From the NCBI RefSeq assembly GCF_037152535.1, contig NZ_JBBCMA010000001.1, positions 868,001-932,000 of the forward strand: 64,000 nucleotides of DNA, given 5' to 3'. A program made the translations under genes and the position numbers. This document shows positions 52,617 to 61,786 of this stretch, piece after piece (positions within the stretch are counted from its first letter, which is position 1; each line of letters starts with the position of its first letter). The notes under the pieces were generated by a model. The model worked only from the letters and a program-made list of their open reading frames with translations. It was not told the DNA's origin and did no database searches. This stretch comes from Leclercia sp. AS011. GTDB taxonomy: Bacteria > Pseudomonadota > Gammaproteobacteria > Enterobacterales > Enterobacteriaceae.

Positions 52617-53007
52617 GTGGCTTTTAGACAGCATGATGAAACAAAGTCCCTCAGTTTTACATCTTGCAATGAAATAAACTATAAAGTACCTAAATATGAA
52701 AAAACACTCACCCGAAAGCAACAGTACTTTCTTTTTAAAACAGTATGCGAGCATCAATATAAGGCTAAAAAACGAGTTCTTGCCAATGGGGTAGATATTG
52801 ACAATGTATGAATCACAGTCGATCTCGATTCTTTTGAACAAAAATTACACATCATTCACAGTTCCATCAGTAGCAGCTAGGGTTGAAATGAAAAATATAC
52901 AAACAGATTTTAAACAAGGTAATTTCGCTGATATTCCTGTGCGGATTAGGTCAATGAAGAGACTTTTGGTAGGGAAAGAATTGGACGGGTTAATTAAGCG
53001 GAGATAA
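52617..53007 (+). pseudogene. Remnant of a lysozyme-like (muramidase) toxin domain
   Basis: Two overlapping short frames together resemble the end of a phage-type lysozyme. The first has KYEKTLTRKQQYFLFKTV (helix where LT.xQ..LF stands). The second has FKQGNFADIPVRIRSMKRL and ends GLIKRR, like the closing R-R-xx-E helix of GH24-type muramidases. The reading frame changes between them and stops interrupt the upstream part. An LprI-type lysozyme-inhibitor gene follows, which fits a lost muramidase toxin. Fold assignment is by eye. Confidence 0.4.
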
Positions 53008-53042
53008 GGTGAGTCGAAACTATTTGAAGAAGGATTGGCGCA

Positions 53043-53399
53043 ATGAAAGTTTTTGTTTTACTTATCTTAACTAGCTTTTCTGCCTTCTCATTTGAGAATT
53101 GCAAAAGTGAAAATATTAAAATTTTAGAGCGATGCGCTTTTGATAACTATAAAAAGGAATATGCGTATTTGAATTATTTGTATAACACCATAATTACGAC
53201 ATATCCTGAACTAAAAGAAGATATGAAAAACACGCAAAGATTCTGGGTTAATTCTAGAGATAGTATGTGCACATATACGTCAGTAGATGGTGAGGAATTA
53301 CCAATTTATAAAAACTCTTGTCTGTACGAACAGACATATGAACGCAATCGAGAATTAAAAGCTATCTTATCAAAACAGGAAGTTGCAATTTCACATTAA
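53043..53399 (+). CDS. LprI/DUF1311-type lysozyme-inhibitor-like protein, probable orphan immunity
   Basis: A 118-residue secreted protein: signal peptide (MKVFVLLILTSFSAFSF) and a DUF1311-like pattern with four Cys (ENCKS, LERCAF, SMCTY, NSCLY), LNYLYNTI, TQRFWVNSRDSMC and ERNRELKAIL. LprI proteins inhibit lysozyme. Placed after a decayed muramidase-like toxin, it is best read as the retained immunity gene. In the same frame, beyond TAA at 53397, another 39 codons continue to 53519, so the gene may once have been longer. It is AT-rich like its neighbours. Confidence 0.65.
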   Translation: MKVFVLLILTSFSAFSFENCKSENIKILERCAFDNYKKEYAYLNYLYNTIITTYPELKEDMKNTQRFWVNSRDSMCTYTSVDGEELPIYKNSCLYEQTYERNRELKAILSKQEVAISH

Positions 53400-53519
53400 A
53401 GTAGCACCTCAAACTCCTTTTGGGATGAGTATGTGAAACAGCATTGTACCTTTATGAAGGGCAAATTTTCTGATAATGATTGTATGAAAAGAAATGAATT
53501 CCTTCATTATCATGAGTGA
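53400..53519 (+). pseudogene. In-frame continuation after the LprI-like gene
   Basis: Directly after the TAA, the same frame reads 39 codons (SFWDEYVKQHCTFMKGKF, then DCMKRNEFLHYHE and TGA) with two Cys and a Trp, in the style of a small disulfide protein. It has no start of its own. It is either a second half cut off by a nonsense change or the end of another lost immunity gene. Confidence 0.3.
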
Positions 53520-53603
53520 GATTAGTTGTCACAATGGATATAAGCCATATATCTGGCGCCCTATGTTGCTTATAAACAACAGGGAAGTTAGTCAGACAGA
53601 AAT

Positions 53604-55007
53604 GTGGCAGGCATCCAGCGTTACTACACCAGCGCGGAAGATTTGCAGGCGGGGCGCGCAGCCGGAAAACTGGCTAAAGACACGCCCGTCACACTGAGTG
53701 ACACCATAGTGACCCGCAGTCGCGATCAGCGTCAGTTTACTGAAGTGGCCATTACCAGTGACACGAAAAATGCTGCAGGAGAAACGCTTACAGCAGGGAC
53801 GAAAATCTGGACAGTGTCTGACCGGGGCTCACTGAAAGCGGCGGCGTCAGCGCCCGTTCCCTCCTGGTGGGCAAAATGCGCGCCGGCTTACACCACTCAG
53901 TCAGAAGGAATGGTGAACTGCACCTCGCGTACAGACTGGTCATACTATCTGAGCCGTGAAGACGTACTGCAATATAAAAATGCAGGCAGACTGACGGCAG
54001 ATTTCCCGCTTTCTTACGAGCCCGGTAATACCGCACAGCAGGTCATTCGCCCCGGTAAGAACGCCGGCGATGCAGCAAGAACATTCAATTTGGTCACTCT
54101 GGGCCGGGATAAAGATAAGCTGAAAAAGGGCGACCGGGTGTGGGTGGTGTCAGATGGTGAGAGCCTGACGGCTGCCCCAACGGCATCAGGTAGTGAGCCT
54201 GTTTTCAATGATGTGCATGTCCCCTCCACGCCTGTGCCCGTCAGTGCCGGAGACAGTCTCGGGCATATGGGCTTTTACCAGCTACCGGAAGAAAATGGCA
54301 AACGCTCGCGCTACCAGGTGCACATCGAGTGCCTGAGCATGGATGATATGGAGACGTTTATCACCAATCCCGTAAAGGCGGGAGAGGATGCCCCAGCATA
54401 CCTGACCTGGCAGAAGGATGCGCCATTATCTGACAAGAGCGATACCGGAATAACAGCCGGCAGCCGTAAAACAAAGGCCCCGGGTATTCTGACGCTTGCA
54501 AATGTGCCCGGTGCTGATGCAGCAGGAAATACGCTGACCGGTAATCAGGACGCGGCGTATTATCAGATACGCCCTGAGGGTGGATGGTTGTCCGCAGCCA
54601 GTGTGAAGAAAGTGTCGCAGTATGCGTTAGGCGAGCTCGGGTTTGTCACGCTGGACAAGGCATCTGCAAGTTTTGAACTGATTGATGGCATTCAACAACC
54701 GAACAACGTGGTGAAGGGCATTCTGGAGCAGCTGTATAAAGCGGCGCAGGATGAAACGCGTACGACTCACGCACTGAACAAATATAACTACCAGCGGTTG
54801 CTGGAGTTGATTGACAGCAACCATGACGGTTGTTACTCGGAGCAGGAGTACCTTCAGGCGGTGCATAATGTCTCCTACCGCGACCGCTTATACCGTGTGA
54901 TTGCGAAGCACGGGAGTGAATGGTACTACGTCAAAGATGACCCACCGTGGAAGAAGTATCTGCGTAAGATTCCGGGGATGAATATGACAGTACAAAAGGG
55001 CATTTAG
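53604..55007 (+). pseudogene. Truncated second effector core (EF-hand type), no toxin domain
   Basis: A 467-codon frame from a GTG with TAG only 15 bases upstream and no good ribosome site. The sequence starts inside a domain (AGIQRYYTSAEDLQAG). It shares with the GH19-like effector the segment around GWLSAASVKKVSQYALGELGF and a canonical EF-hand loop (D404 to E415), followed by H-x-SEW. It ends shortly after at the point where a toxin should begin (KKYLRKIPGM). Both N-terminal carrier and C-terminal toxin are missing, so it looks like a displaced effector stump. Base composition returns to that of the cluster backbone. A functional short protein is not excluded. Confidence 0.6.
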
Positions 55008-55126
55008 TTAGCGTTCGAGTCATAGCATATGCATCTGGCGGTAATTTAAATACCGTCTCTAACGAACAAAGAGTGATTGTATTTCCGCTTGAGGATAAAT
55101 CGAACGCTAATATTAGCGAGATGTGA
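54977..55126 (+). pseudogene. Orphan fragment overlapping the effector-stump end
   Basis: In another frame, 49 codons read DEYDSTKGHLVSVRVIAYAS and onward to FPLEDKSNANISEM and TGA at 55124, an extracellular beta-sandwich-like pattern without its own start. It could be the end of a lost immunity or accessory gene joined here by recombination. The following 166 bases, up to the PAAR gene, hold T runs (eight at 55224, ten at 55259) and probably a promoter. Confidence 0.25.
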
Positions 55127-55292
55127 AGTGATTATTACCAGGATGCCATCTTCAAATAATGGCTTTTTCATTATCTCATTTTGAAGTTTTAAAAAGCTTA
55201 CGAAGAATAAGTGTGGATACCAATTTTTTTTGCGACATAGTCGATTGATGTGTTGTTATTTTTTTTTTAACAATTAATTACTGAGGTTGTAA

Positions 55293-55556
55293 ATGCAGCA
55301 AATAATTCGAAAAGGCGACAAAACTACTCACGGTGGTTCAGTAATGACCGCTTCCGAAACGATGAAATTCGGCGGTATCGGTGTTGCCCGCAAAGGCGAT
55401 AAGGTTTCCTGCCCAATTCCGGGACATGGTCCAACAACTATCATCGAAGGCAACCCAAATTATCTTGATAACGGGATCCCGGTTGCCTTTCATGGGCATA
55501 GATGTGGGTGTGGCTGCACATTGATAAGTTCTTTTACTCCTGCAAAGGTTGCCTGA
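55293..55556 (+). CDS. PAAR-repeat spike-tip protein
   Basis: An 87-residue PAAR protein that caps VgrG. It begins MQQIIRKGDKTTHGGSV; GDKVSCPIPGHGPTTIIEG and the Cys/His-rich end HGHRCGCGCTL provide the metal ligands. There is no extension, so it is a simple cap that may sharpen the spike and help load the effector. It restarts the cluster after the effector island and is followed two bases later by the next gene. Confidence 0.92.
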   Translation: MQQIIRKGDKTTHGGSVMTASETMKFGGIGVARKGDKVSCPIPGHGPTTIIEGNPNYLDNGIPVAFHGHRCGCGCTLISSFTPAKVA

Positions 55557-55558
55557 TT

Positions 55559-56764
55559 ATGCCCGTCTGGCTGGATGCCATTCCTGAAAAGGCTGAAAAA
55601 GTTGTACGGCCAAATACCCGCCGCTGGTTACTATTCCTGGCGTTCATAATGCTGGCTGGTATTACCCTGACGCTCTGGGGATGGACCTCTGAGCGTACGG
55701 GGTTTGTATTCTGGTTTACTGCACTGGGTCTGCCATTCTGCTCATGGGGGCTTATTTTTGGGCTTCGCCGGTTCGCCTATAAGGCGGAACAGACTGGAGC
55801 GGAATCCCGCAATGTAGAGCGTGAGCTTTTGATTGAGAGTGAAATTCAGCGGGGTCAGCGCTGTGCGTGGATACTGGGTACCTGCGTTCAGCATATTGCC
55901 GGAAATAAAACGAGTGTACTGATTAAAGCTGTAGCGAACTCTACCCCAGCGGTACAGATTTCAACCCCTCGGGGGAGTGTTTCTGCTGTCAGGTATGCAG
56001 CTTTGAACGCCTTCCAGACTGATCCAGATGCAGAAATCATCTCTTCTACGTCAACACTTGTCGCCCGGATACAGAAGATAACGGAAAGGCTCCCAAAAGA
56101 TATTCCCTGCTGTCTCATGCTGGACTGTGACGATGATATTCGCCCCAGGGTTGCTGAACACTTTAGAAATGAACTCTCAGCCCAAACTGGACGCTTTTTC
56201 AGGCTTCTGGCTGGCAAAGACCTGGCGGCATTTGATGTCTGGCTCGACCAGTGTTGGGAGCAACCGGGCATTTTTGTGGCAGTGACGTTTTCGTTGCCAG
56301 CGCAACCAGATGAAGGAGATGCCGATGCCATCACGATGCTGGTACTCAGCAACCGAAAGGCTGTCGCCTGGCCTGAGGCTGTGTGTCTCCATCGTCCTGA
56401 AAAGGGGCAGGAAGCCGGGCTTGAAAAAACCCTAAATCGGGCGCTGTTATGGGCTGCAACAAGCGCTGAGACATTGAAGGCAGGCTGGCATACAGGCCCA
56501 GCGATAGCCAGCGGAAGTGGCTGGAATATGGCCTGTGAGAATAATGGGGTGGCATTCAGTTTGTCGAAAGATAACCGCAGTATTGATATTGCGCTGGGAT
56601 ATGCCAGGCGTGCTGCGCCATGGCTTGCCATTATTCTTGCTTCTGCTGCCTGTAACGACAATGGCCCGCAGGTTATCGCGGCGCAGCCTGCCTCAGATGA
56701 AGATGATGTCTGGGTCACCATAATCACTAAAGAAGTTCGCAAGGGATCATCAGGGAATGTCTAA
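55559..56764 (+). CDS. Type VI-cluster membrane protein of unknown function
   Basis: A 401-residue protein starting MPVWLDAIPEKAEKVV. Two N-terminal spans (about 20-42 and 47-70) are followed by a cytoplasmic or periplasmic domain of roughly 320 residues with no motif I know (SEIQRGQRCAWILGTCVQHIAG, CCLMLDCDDDIRPRVAEHF). It overlaps tssM by eight bases and lies two bases after PAAR, so it should be co-made with TssM. It is not TssJ (no lipobox). A longer frame from 55502 is open but overlaps PAAR. Function not assigned. Confidence 0.75.
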   Translation: MPVWLDAIPEKAEKVVRPNTRRWLLFLAFIMLAGITLTLWGWTSERTGFVFWFTALGLPFCSWGLIFGLRRFAYKAEQTGAESRNVERELLIESEIQRGQRCAWILGTCVQHIAGNKTSVLIKAVANSTPAVQISTPRGSVSAVRYAALNAFQTDPDAEIISSTSTLVARIQKITERLPKDIPCCLMLDCDDDIRPRVAEHFRNELSAQTGRFFRLLAGKDLAAFDVWLDQCWEQPGIFVAVTFSLPAQPDEGDADAITMLVLSNRKAVAWPEAVCLHRPEKGQEAGLEKTLNRALLWAATSAETLKAGWHTGPAIASGSGWNMACENNGVAFSLSKDNRSIDIALGYARRAAPWLAIILASAACNDNGPQVIAAQPASDEDDVWVTIITKEVRKGSSGNV

Positions 56765-59700
56765 GGTCAAAGTCAAAACACTCATCGGCTCTGTTGTTAC
56801 TGTCATTTTTTTCCTGACAGTCATCGTTGCATTTTTGTTTTATGCCTTTCCGGAAAATGTGGCGTCGTCCACTGGGTTGGGTCCATATGACGGACAACGG
56901 ATCCTCTCATTTTGTGCGGTGCTGGTGGCGGCATTGTTACTCCTGGGCTGGCTGGTCGAAAGGGCATTCGATTTTGCGGGTAAATCAGGTCTGTACCTCC
57001 AATGGAATCAGAATAAAAAGCAGATTATCACCCCTGTAGCGCAGGTTATTGCAGGGGCAGAGGATGACAGTGAGCCTGTTTTCCAGCATGAACCGGTAGC
57101 AGAGCATCTTCGCCTGCGGTACGGCCGTCGCTGGCAGCGTCAGGTCAGGATACTGCTCGTTATGGGAAATAAAGATGAGATTCATAAGGTGGCTCCAGGG
57201 CTCTCCTGCGATCTCTGGCAGGAAGGTGACGGCAATGTGCTTATCTATGGTGGCGATGCGCAGTCACAGCCGGATGAACTTTTCCTGACTCAGGTAAAAT
57301 ACCTGCGTTCGCGTAAACCCGTTGACGGCATCATCCAGGTAATAAACACCTCAGCGTTACCAACCGACGCTGAGCGTGACGCCTTCTTACGTTGTCGCCA
57401 GAAGGCCGATCATCTCCTGGGCTGGCAGGCTCCCGTCTGGTTATGGCTGACCGACAAAGAAACGGCTACCGATGATAAGAGTGAACCGGTAGCCACCGGC
57501 GCGCTGTTCGGTCCCGGCGCCACCCCGCAGAATGCATTCGCTACACTGGATACGTTGATACCGCATTTACGTCAGGCCGGGATGTCTCAGGTGCTCAATA
57601 ATCCGCAGCACAACTGGTTGCTGCAACTTTCCTCCCACCTACAGGGCGAGCTGAAAGCTGGTCTGAACGTGCTGTTGAATGGGCTGATGCAGGGAACGGC
57701 GGCATACCGTTTGCGGGGAATGATGTTCAGTCCTGAACTGGCGGTTGCCGGTTCGGTGCCTAATACCCGGATCGATACGTCTGGCTGGAAAACCGTTATT
57801 GATGACTGTACCGCCGTGCGCGCCAGAAAATTGACCTTCGACTGGCTTAAGGGGCTGCATTTGCTGCTGCTTACCTTGATTATCCTCTGGGGGACCGGAA
57901 CGTTCGTGTCTCTCGCCGTCAACCGGGCGCAGATTTACCAGGCGCAGAGTACCGCCCGTCTTGCCGCCGATACAAAACAACCGTTGACTGAACGTCTGCG
58001 TAACCAACTCGTGCTCCAGCAGGCCATTGCCCGGCTGCAGAACCGAGAGACGACCGGTGCACCCTGGTACACCCGCTTTGGACTTAATCAGGACCGCGAC
58101 ACGCTGGCGGCGTTCTGGCCGTTATATGCCCGCAACAATGCCCTGTTAATGCGTGATGCCACCGCAGCACACCTTAAGCAGCAACTGAACATCTATGTGC
58201 AACTCCCACCAGCCAGTGACGCCCGCGCGCAGGGAACACAACGGGCTTACGATGTGCTGAAAAGCTATCTAATGCTGGCCCGGCCAGACAAAGTAGATGC
58301 CGGATGGCTGGCGAAAAGTGTGCTGAAGGCGTGGCCGAAGCGTCAGGGTGTACCGGAAGGTGCCTGGCATCAACTTGCCCCAAAACTGCTGGGCTTTTAT
58401 GCCCAGAACCTTCCGGAGCATCCTGAATGGAAAATTAAGCCCGATGCTGAACTTGTCACGACCGTGCGACAGATCCTGCTCAAACAGATTGGCCAACGCA
58501 ATGCTGAGTCCGGGCTGTATCAGGACATGCTGAAGCGTGTGGCCAGTAACTGGCCGGATTTAACGCTGGCGGATATGACCGGCGACACAGATGCTTCGAC
58601 GGTTTTCAGCACGGACGAAGTAGTGCCTGGGATGTTTACCCGCCAGGCCTGGGAAGAACAGGTACAGGATGCGATTAACGACGTGGTCAAAACCCGCCGG
58701 GATGAGATCGACTGGGTACTGACGGATAAAACACGTCAGCCAGGGAGCGATATCGCACCTGAAGCCCTGAAAGCCCGGCTGACCGAACGATACTTTACCG
58801 ATTTTGGCAATGCCTGGCTGAATATGGTCAACAGTATTCAGTGGCAGGATGCAACCTCGCTGTCAGAAGCCATAGCTCAACTCAATTTGATCGGCGATGT
58901 TCGCCAGTCGCCGCTGGTGGCGCTAATGAACACCCTTAACTACCAGGGCAGCACGGGAGAGAAGGGCGAAGCGCTGGCGGATTCGATAGTGGATTCGGCG
59001 AAAAAACTGGTTGGCCGAAAAAAATATGCCCGACAGTTCATCGAACAGGCGCGGGGGCCGAAAGGACCGCTGGATGACGTGTTTGGCCCGCTGACGGGAT
59101 TTATGGAGGGAAAAGAAGGCACCGGACGTAACGGTAACCTGAGCTTCCAGTCGTGGCTTGCCCGCGTGACGCAGGTGCGACTCAAACTTCAGCAGGTCAC
59201 CAGCGCGCCGGATCCTCAGGCGATGTCTCAGATGCTGGCCCAGACGGTCTTCCAGGGCAAGGCTGTCGATCTGACCGACACGCGTGATTACAGCAGCCTG
59301 GTGGCGGCGAGCCTGGGGCAGGAGTGGAATGGATTCGGTCAGTCGCTGTTTGTGCAGCCGCTGGATCTGGCCTGGCGGCAGGTACTGGCTCCGGCGGCGG
59401 GAAGTCTTAATACCCGGTGGCAAACGACCATTGTCGATCAATGGAACAAAGCCTTTGCCAGTCGCTATCCGTTTAAAGCCACCGGCAGTGATGCTTCACT
59501 GCCTCTGCTGGCGCAGTTCCTGCGCAGCGATTCTGGACGCATTGCTACGTTTCTGAAAACCAGCCTTGGCGGCATTCTTCACCAGGAAGGGAACCGCTGG
59601 GTGGTTGATCCTTCAGCAAGTCAGGGGATGGAAGTGAACCCTGACTTCCTGCGGGCAATCAACCAGTTAGCTGAACTGTCGGACATCGTTTTTGCCCAAG

Positions 59701-60128
59701 GTGATGCGAATATTCACTTCGAACTGATGGCGCGTCCTTCCCGTGATGTGGCCCGCATGCAGCTCACAGTAGACGAGCAAAATCTGGACTTTTTTAATCA
59801 GATGGAAAGCTGGCAGAGCTTTACCTGGCCGGGAAACACGTACTACCCGGGGGTGAACCTCCGCTGGCGCAGCGTTAACAGCGGGATGCAGCTCTATGAC
59901 AGTAACCAGGGGAACTGGGGATTCATTCGGCTACTGGATAAAGCCCAGATCACGCCACTTGACGCAAGCCGAACGCAGCTGGTGTGGATAGCGGCGGACG
60001 GTAATCCCCTGAAGTTTGTGATGCGCAGCGAGCTGGGCGACGGTCCGCTCGCCCTATTGAAGCTTCAGGGATTTACGCTGCCTGACGCCATATTCACGGT
60101 CGCGGCCAGCGCTCAAGACGCCGAATAA
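56757..60128 (+). CDS. tssM: Type VI membrane-complex protein TssM (IcmF)
   Basis: A 1123-residue IcmF-family protein. Two N-terminal spans (about 10-32 and 45-66), a cytoplasmic domain, a third span near 366-386, then the large periplasmic part with IcmF-related and C-terminal beta domains (WPGNTYYPGVNLRW). It links TssL to the outer-membrane TssJ. In the cytoplasmic domain the place of Walker A reads LLVMGNKDEIHKV, so no P-loop is visible. It overlaps the preceding gene. Confidence 0.94.
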   Translation: MSKVKVKTLIGSVVTVIFFLTVIVAFLFYAFPENVASSTGLGPYDGQRILSFCAVLVAALLLLGWLVERAFDFAGKSGLYLQWNQNKKQIITPVAQVIAGAEDDSEPVFQHEPVAEHLRLRYGRRWQRQVRILLVMGNKDEIHKVAPGLSCDLWQEGDGNVLIYGGDAQSQPDELFLTQVKYLRSRKPVDGIIQVINTSALPTDAERDAFLRCRQKADHLLGWQAPVWLWLTDKETATDDKSEPVATGALFGPGATPQNAFATLDTLIPHLRQAGMSQVLNNPQHNWLLQLSSHLQGELKAGLNVLLNGLMQGTAAYRLRGMMFSPELAVAGSVPNTRIDTSGWKTVIDDCTAVRARKLTFDWLKGLHLLLLTLIILWGTGTFVSLAVNRAQIYQAQSTARLAADTKQPLTERLRNQLVLQQAIARLQNRETTGAPWYTRFGLNQDRDTLAAFWPLYARNNALLMRDATAAHLKQQLNIYVQLPPASDARAQGTQRAYDVLKSYLMLARPDKVDAGWLAKSVLKAWPKRQGVPEGAWHQLAPKLLGFYAQNLPEHPEWKIKPDAELVTTVRQILLKQIGQRNAESGLYQDMLKRVASNWPDLTLADMTGDTDASTVFSTDEVVPGMFTRQAWEEQVQDAINDVVKTRRDEIDWVLTDKTRQPGSDIAPEALKARLTERYFTDFGNAWLNMVNSIQWQDATSLSEAIAQLNLIGDVRQSPLVALMNTLNYQGSTGEKGEALADSIVDSAKKLVGRKKYARQFIEQARGPKGPLDDVFGPLTGFMEGKEGTGRNGNLSFQSWLARVTQVRLKLQQVTSAPDPQAMSQMLAQTVFQGKAVDLTDTRDYSSLVAASLGQEWNGFGQSLFVQPLDLAWRQVLAPAAGSLNTRWQTTIVDQWNKAFASRYPFKATGSDASLPLLAQFLRSDSGRIATFLKTSLGGILHQEGNRWVVDPSASQGMEVNPDFLRAINQLAELSDIVFAQGDANIHFELMARPSRDVARMQLTVDEQNLDFFNQMESWQSFTWPGNTYYPGVNLRWRSVNSGMQLYDSNQGNWGFIRLLDKAQITPLDASRTQLVWIAADGNPLKFVMRSELGDGPLALLKLQGFTLPDAIFTVAASAQDAE

Positions 60129-60147
60129 TGATGAGATAAGGAATAAT

Positions 60148-61755
60148 ATGAGTTCACCGGAAGCCCTGTTATCGGCATGCACCACAAATCAGGAAGAACA
60201 GCAGCAACTTATCGAAAAAGCCTCGAGTGCCCTGTCACTGTGGGATAACTGGTTAAAGCCCATCAATCCCGAAACGGAAGCGGGCGATGATCCGGCTTAT
60301 GACGACAATTTCCAGCTGATGCGCGAAGAGATCAATAAGCTCTCGGGAACCGATCCAGACCTGCTCTGTACGCTGGCGGAAAAGCTACTCTGCGAAACCG
60401 CCAAGGATATCCGCGTCGTTACCTGGTATACCCTGGCCCGGCTGAGCCGCGACGGTGAGAAAGGTCTGGCAGAAGGGCTGTTACTGCTGATCGCAATGAT
60501 TTCCCGCTATGGCCAACATTGTCATCCGCTGCGCGCTAATGCGCGAAAGGCCGCCCTGGAATGGCTCAATGGTACAAAGATCCAGGATACGCTTTCGCTC
60601 TGGCCAGAAGTGGAGCGGGATGATGCCGGTCTGACTGCGGGAGCCATTAGCCTTCTGGCAAAACGCGTTGCCGGGTGGGCTGAAAATGAAAAACCTGCCT
60701 TTGCAGGTCTCTGTTGCGCACTGGAAAACCGCCTGGCGCGATCTGGCGGGGTGGATGCACTGATCCCCCAGAACAGCAGCGCGCAGGAAACCGGGCGCGA
60801 CGCCATCCTTTCTCCGTCGCCACAGCTGACCGCTGTGAAGTCCGGGCGTGATTTGCTCGATCAGGCAAAATTACTTTCCGGCTGGCTGGGTGAGCAACCG
60901 CAGGGATGGCTGGCCTCTCACCGGCTGATGAAAACCATTCGCTGGGATACGGTCGATCAGATTCCGCCGCTGGACAGTGTTGGCCGTACCCGTTTGCTTC
61001 CCCCTAAACCTGAGTACAGGGCGCAGCTTAAGCGTCTGTATCTGCAGAAAAACTGGACTGAGCTGGTCGAGCAGGCCAGCCAGATGTACTGCGAAGCGGT
61101 GAACCATTTTTGGCTCGATCTCCAATGGTATCTGTGGCAGGGGCTCAGCCATGCTGGGCAGCCGTGGGAGAACCTGGCGGAATCAATCCTGTTGGATCTC
61201 CGGCTGCTCCTCAAACGTCTGCCAGGACTTGACGGTCTGGTATGGAATGATGGTACCCCGTTTGCCGATGAAGTGACCACGGGCTGGATAGCAGAAAAGG
61301 TGAATGAGGAGGGACTGTCATTTGGCAGTGAGCCGGTCAAACTTCCCCCCGGACACGAAAACGACGTGTTGTCGCTGGAAGCCGAAGCGATGGAAAAGGG
61401 GGACAGGGAAGGGCCAGAAGCCGTGCTCGCCTGGCTCCAGTCTCGACCAGGAATGGATACCCCGCGTCAGCGCTGGCTGGTTCGTCTGCTGATGGCCAGA
61501 GTAGCCGAGCAGTATGGTCGCAACGACATGGCGCTGCATCTGCTGGGAGAGCTGACGACTTCCGCCCCGCGAATGACGTTGGGGGATTGGGAGCCGGGCC
61601 TTCTGTTCGAAGTCCAGGCCCGCCGCCTGAAGCTTCTGCGCATGAAAGCCAGCCGCAGCGAGTCCGATAAAACGCGGCTGATGCCCGAGATGGATGCGCT
61701 GCTGGCGGGGCTGATTGCCATCGACCCGGCCCGGGCCATGGTGCTGTGTGGCTAA
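60148..61755 (+). CDS. tssA: Type VI protein TssA (ImpA_N/VasJ type)
   Basis: A 535-residue protein with an N-terminal ImpA_N domain (DPAYDDNFQLMREEINKLSG, DIRVVTWYTLARL, GLLLLIAMISRYG) and a helical C-terminal VasJ-like half. TssA proteins prime baseplate-tail assembly and can sit at the distal sheath end. It begins 19 bases after tssM; AAGGAATAAT precedes the ATG. Confidence 0.9.
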   Translation: MSSPEALLSACTTNQEEQQQLIEKASSALSLWDNWLKPINPETEAGDDPAYDDNFQLMREEINKLSGTDPDLLCTLAEKLLCETAKDIRVVTWYTLARLSRDGEKGLAEGLLLLIAMISRYGQHCHPLRANARKAALEWLNGTKIQDTLSLWPEVERDDAGLTAGAISLLAKRVAGWAENEKPAFAGLCCALENRLARSGGVDALIPQNSSAQETGRDAILSPSPQLTAVKSGRDLLDQAKLLSGWLGEQPQGWLASHRLMKTIRWDTVDQIPPLDSVGRTRLLPPKPEYRAQLKRLYLQKNWTELVEQASQMYCEAVNHFWLDLQWYLWQGLSHAGQPWENLAESILLDLRLLLKRLPGLDGLVWNDGTPFADEVTTGWIAEKVNEEGLSFGSEPVKLPPGHENDVLSLEAEAMEKGDREGPEAVLAWLQSRPGMDTPRQRWLVRLLMARVAEQYGRNDMALHLLGELTTSAPRMTLGDWEPGLLFEVQARRLKLLRMKASRSESDKTRLMPEMDALLAGLIAIDPARAMVLCG

Positions 61756-61786
61756 AATATATTGTTAACAATCAGGACGACCGTAC

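Noticed and set aside
52452..52841. Minus-strand frame of 129 codons in the AT-rich island
   Set aside because: It has no ribosome site and a low-complexity Asn/Phe-rich translation, and it lies opposite the M23 and muramidase remnants, which explain the region better.
55888..56742. Minus-strand frame of 284 codons
   Set aside because: It is antisense to the two-span protein gene, which is coupled to its neighbours on the plus strand.
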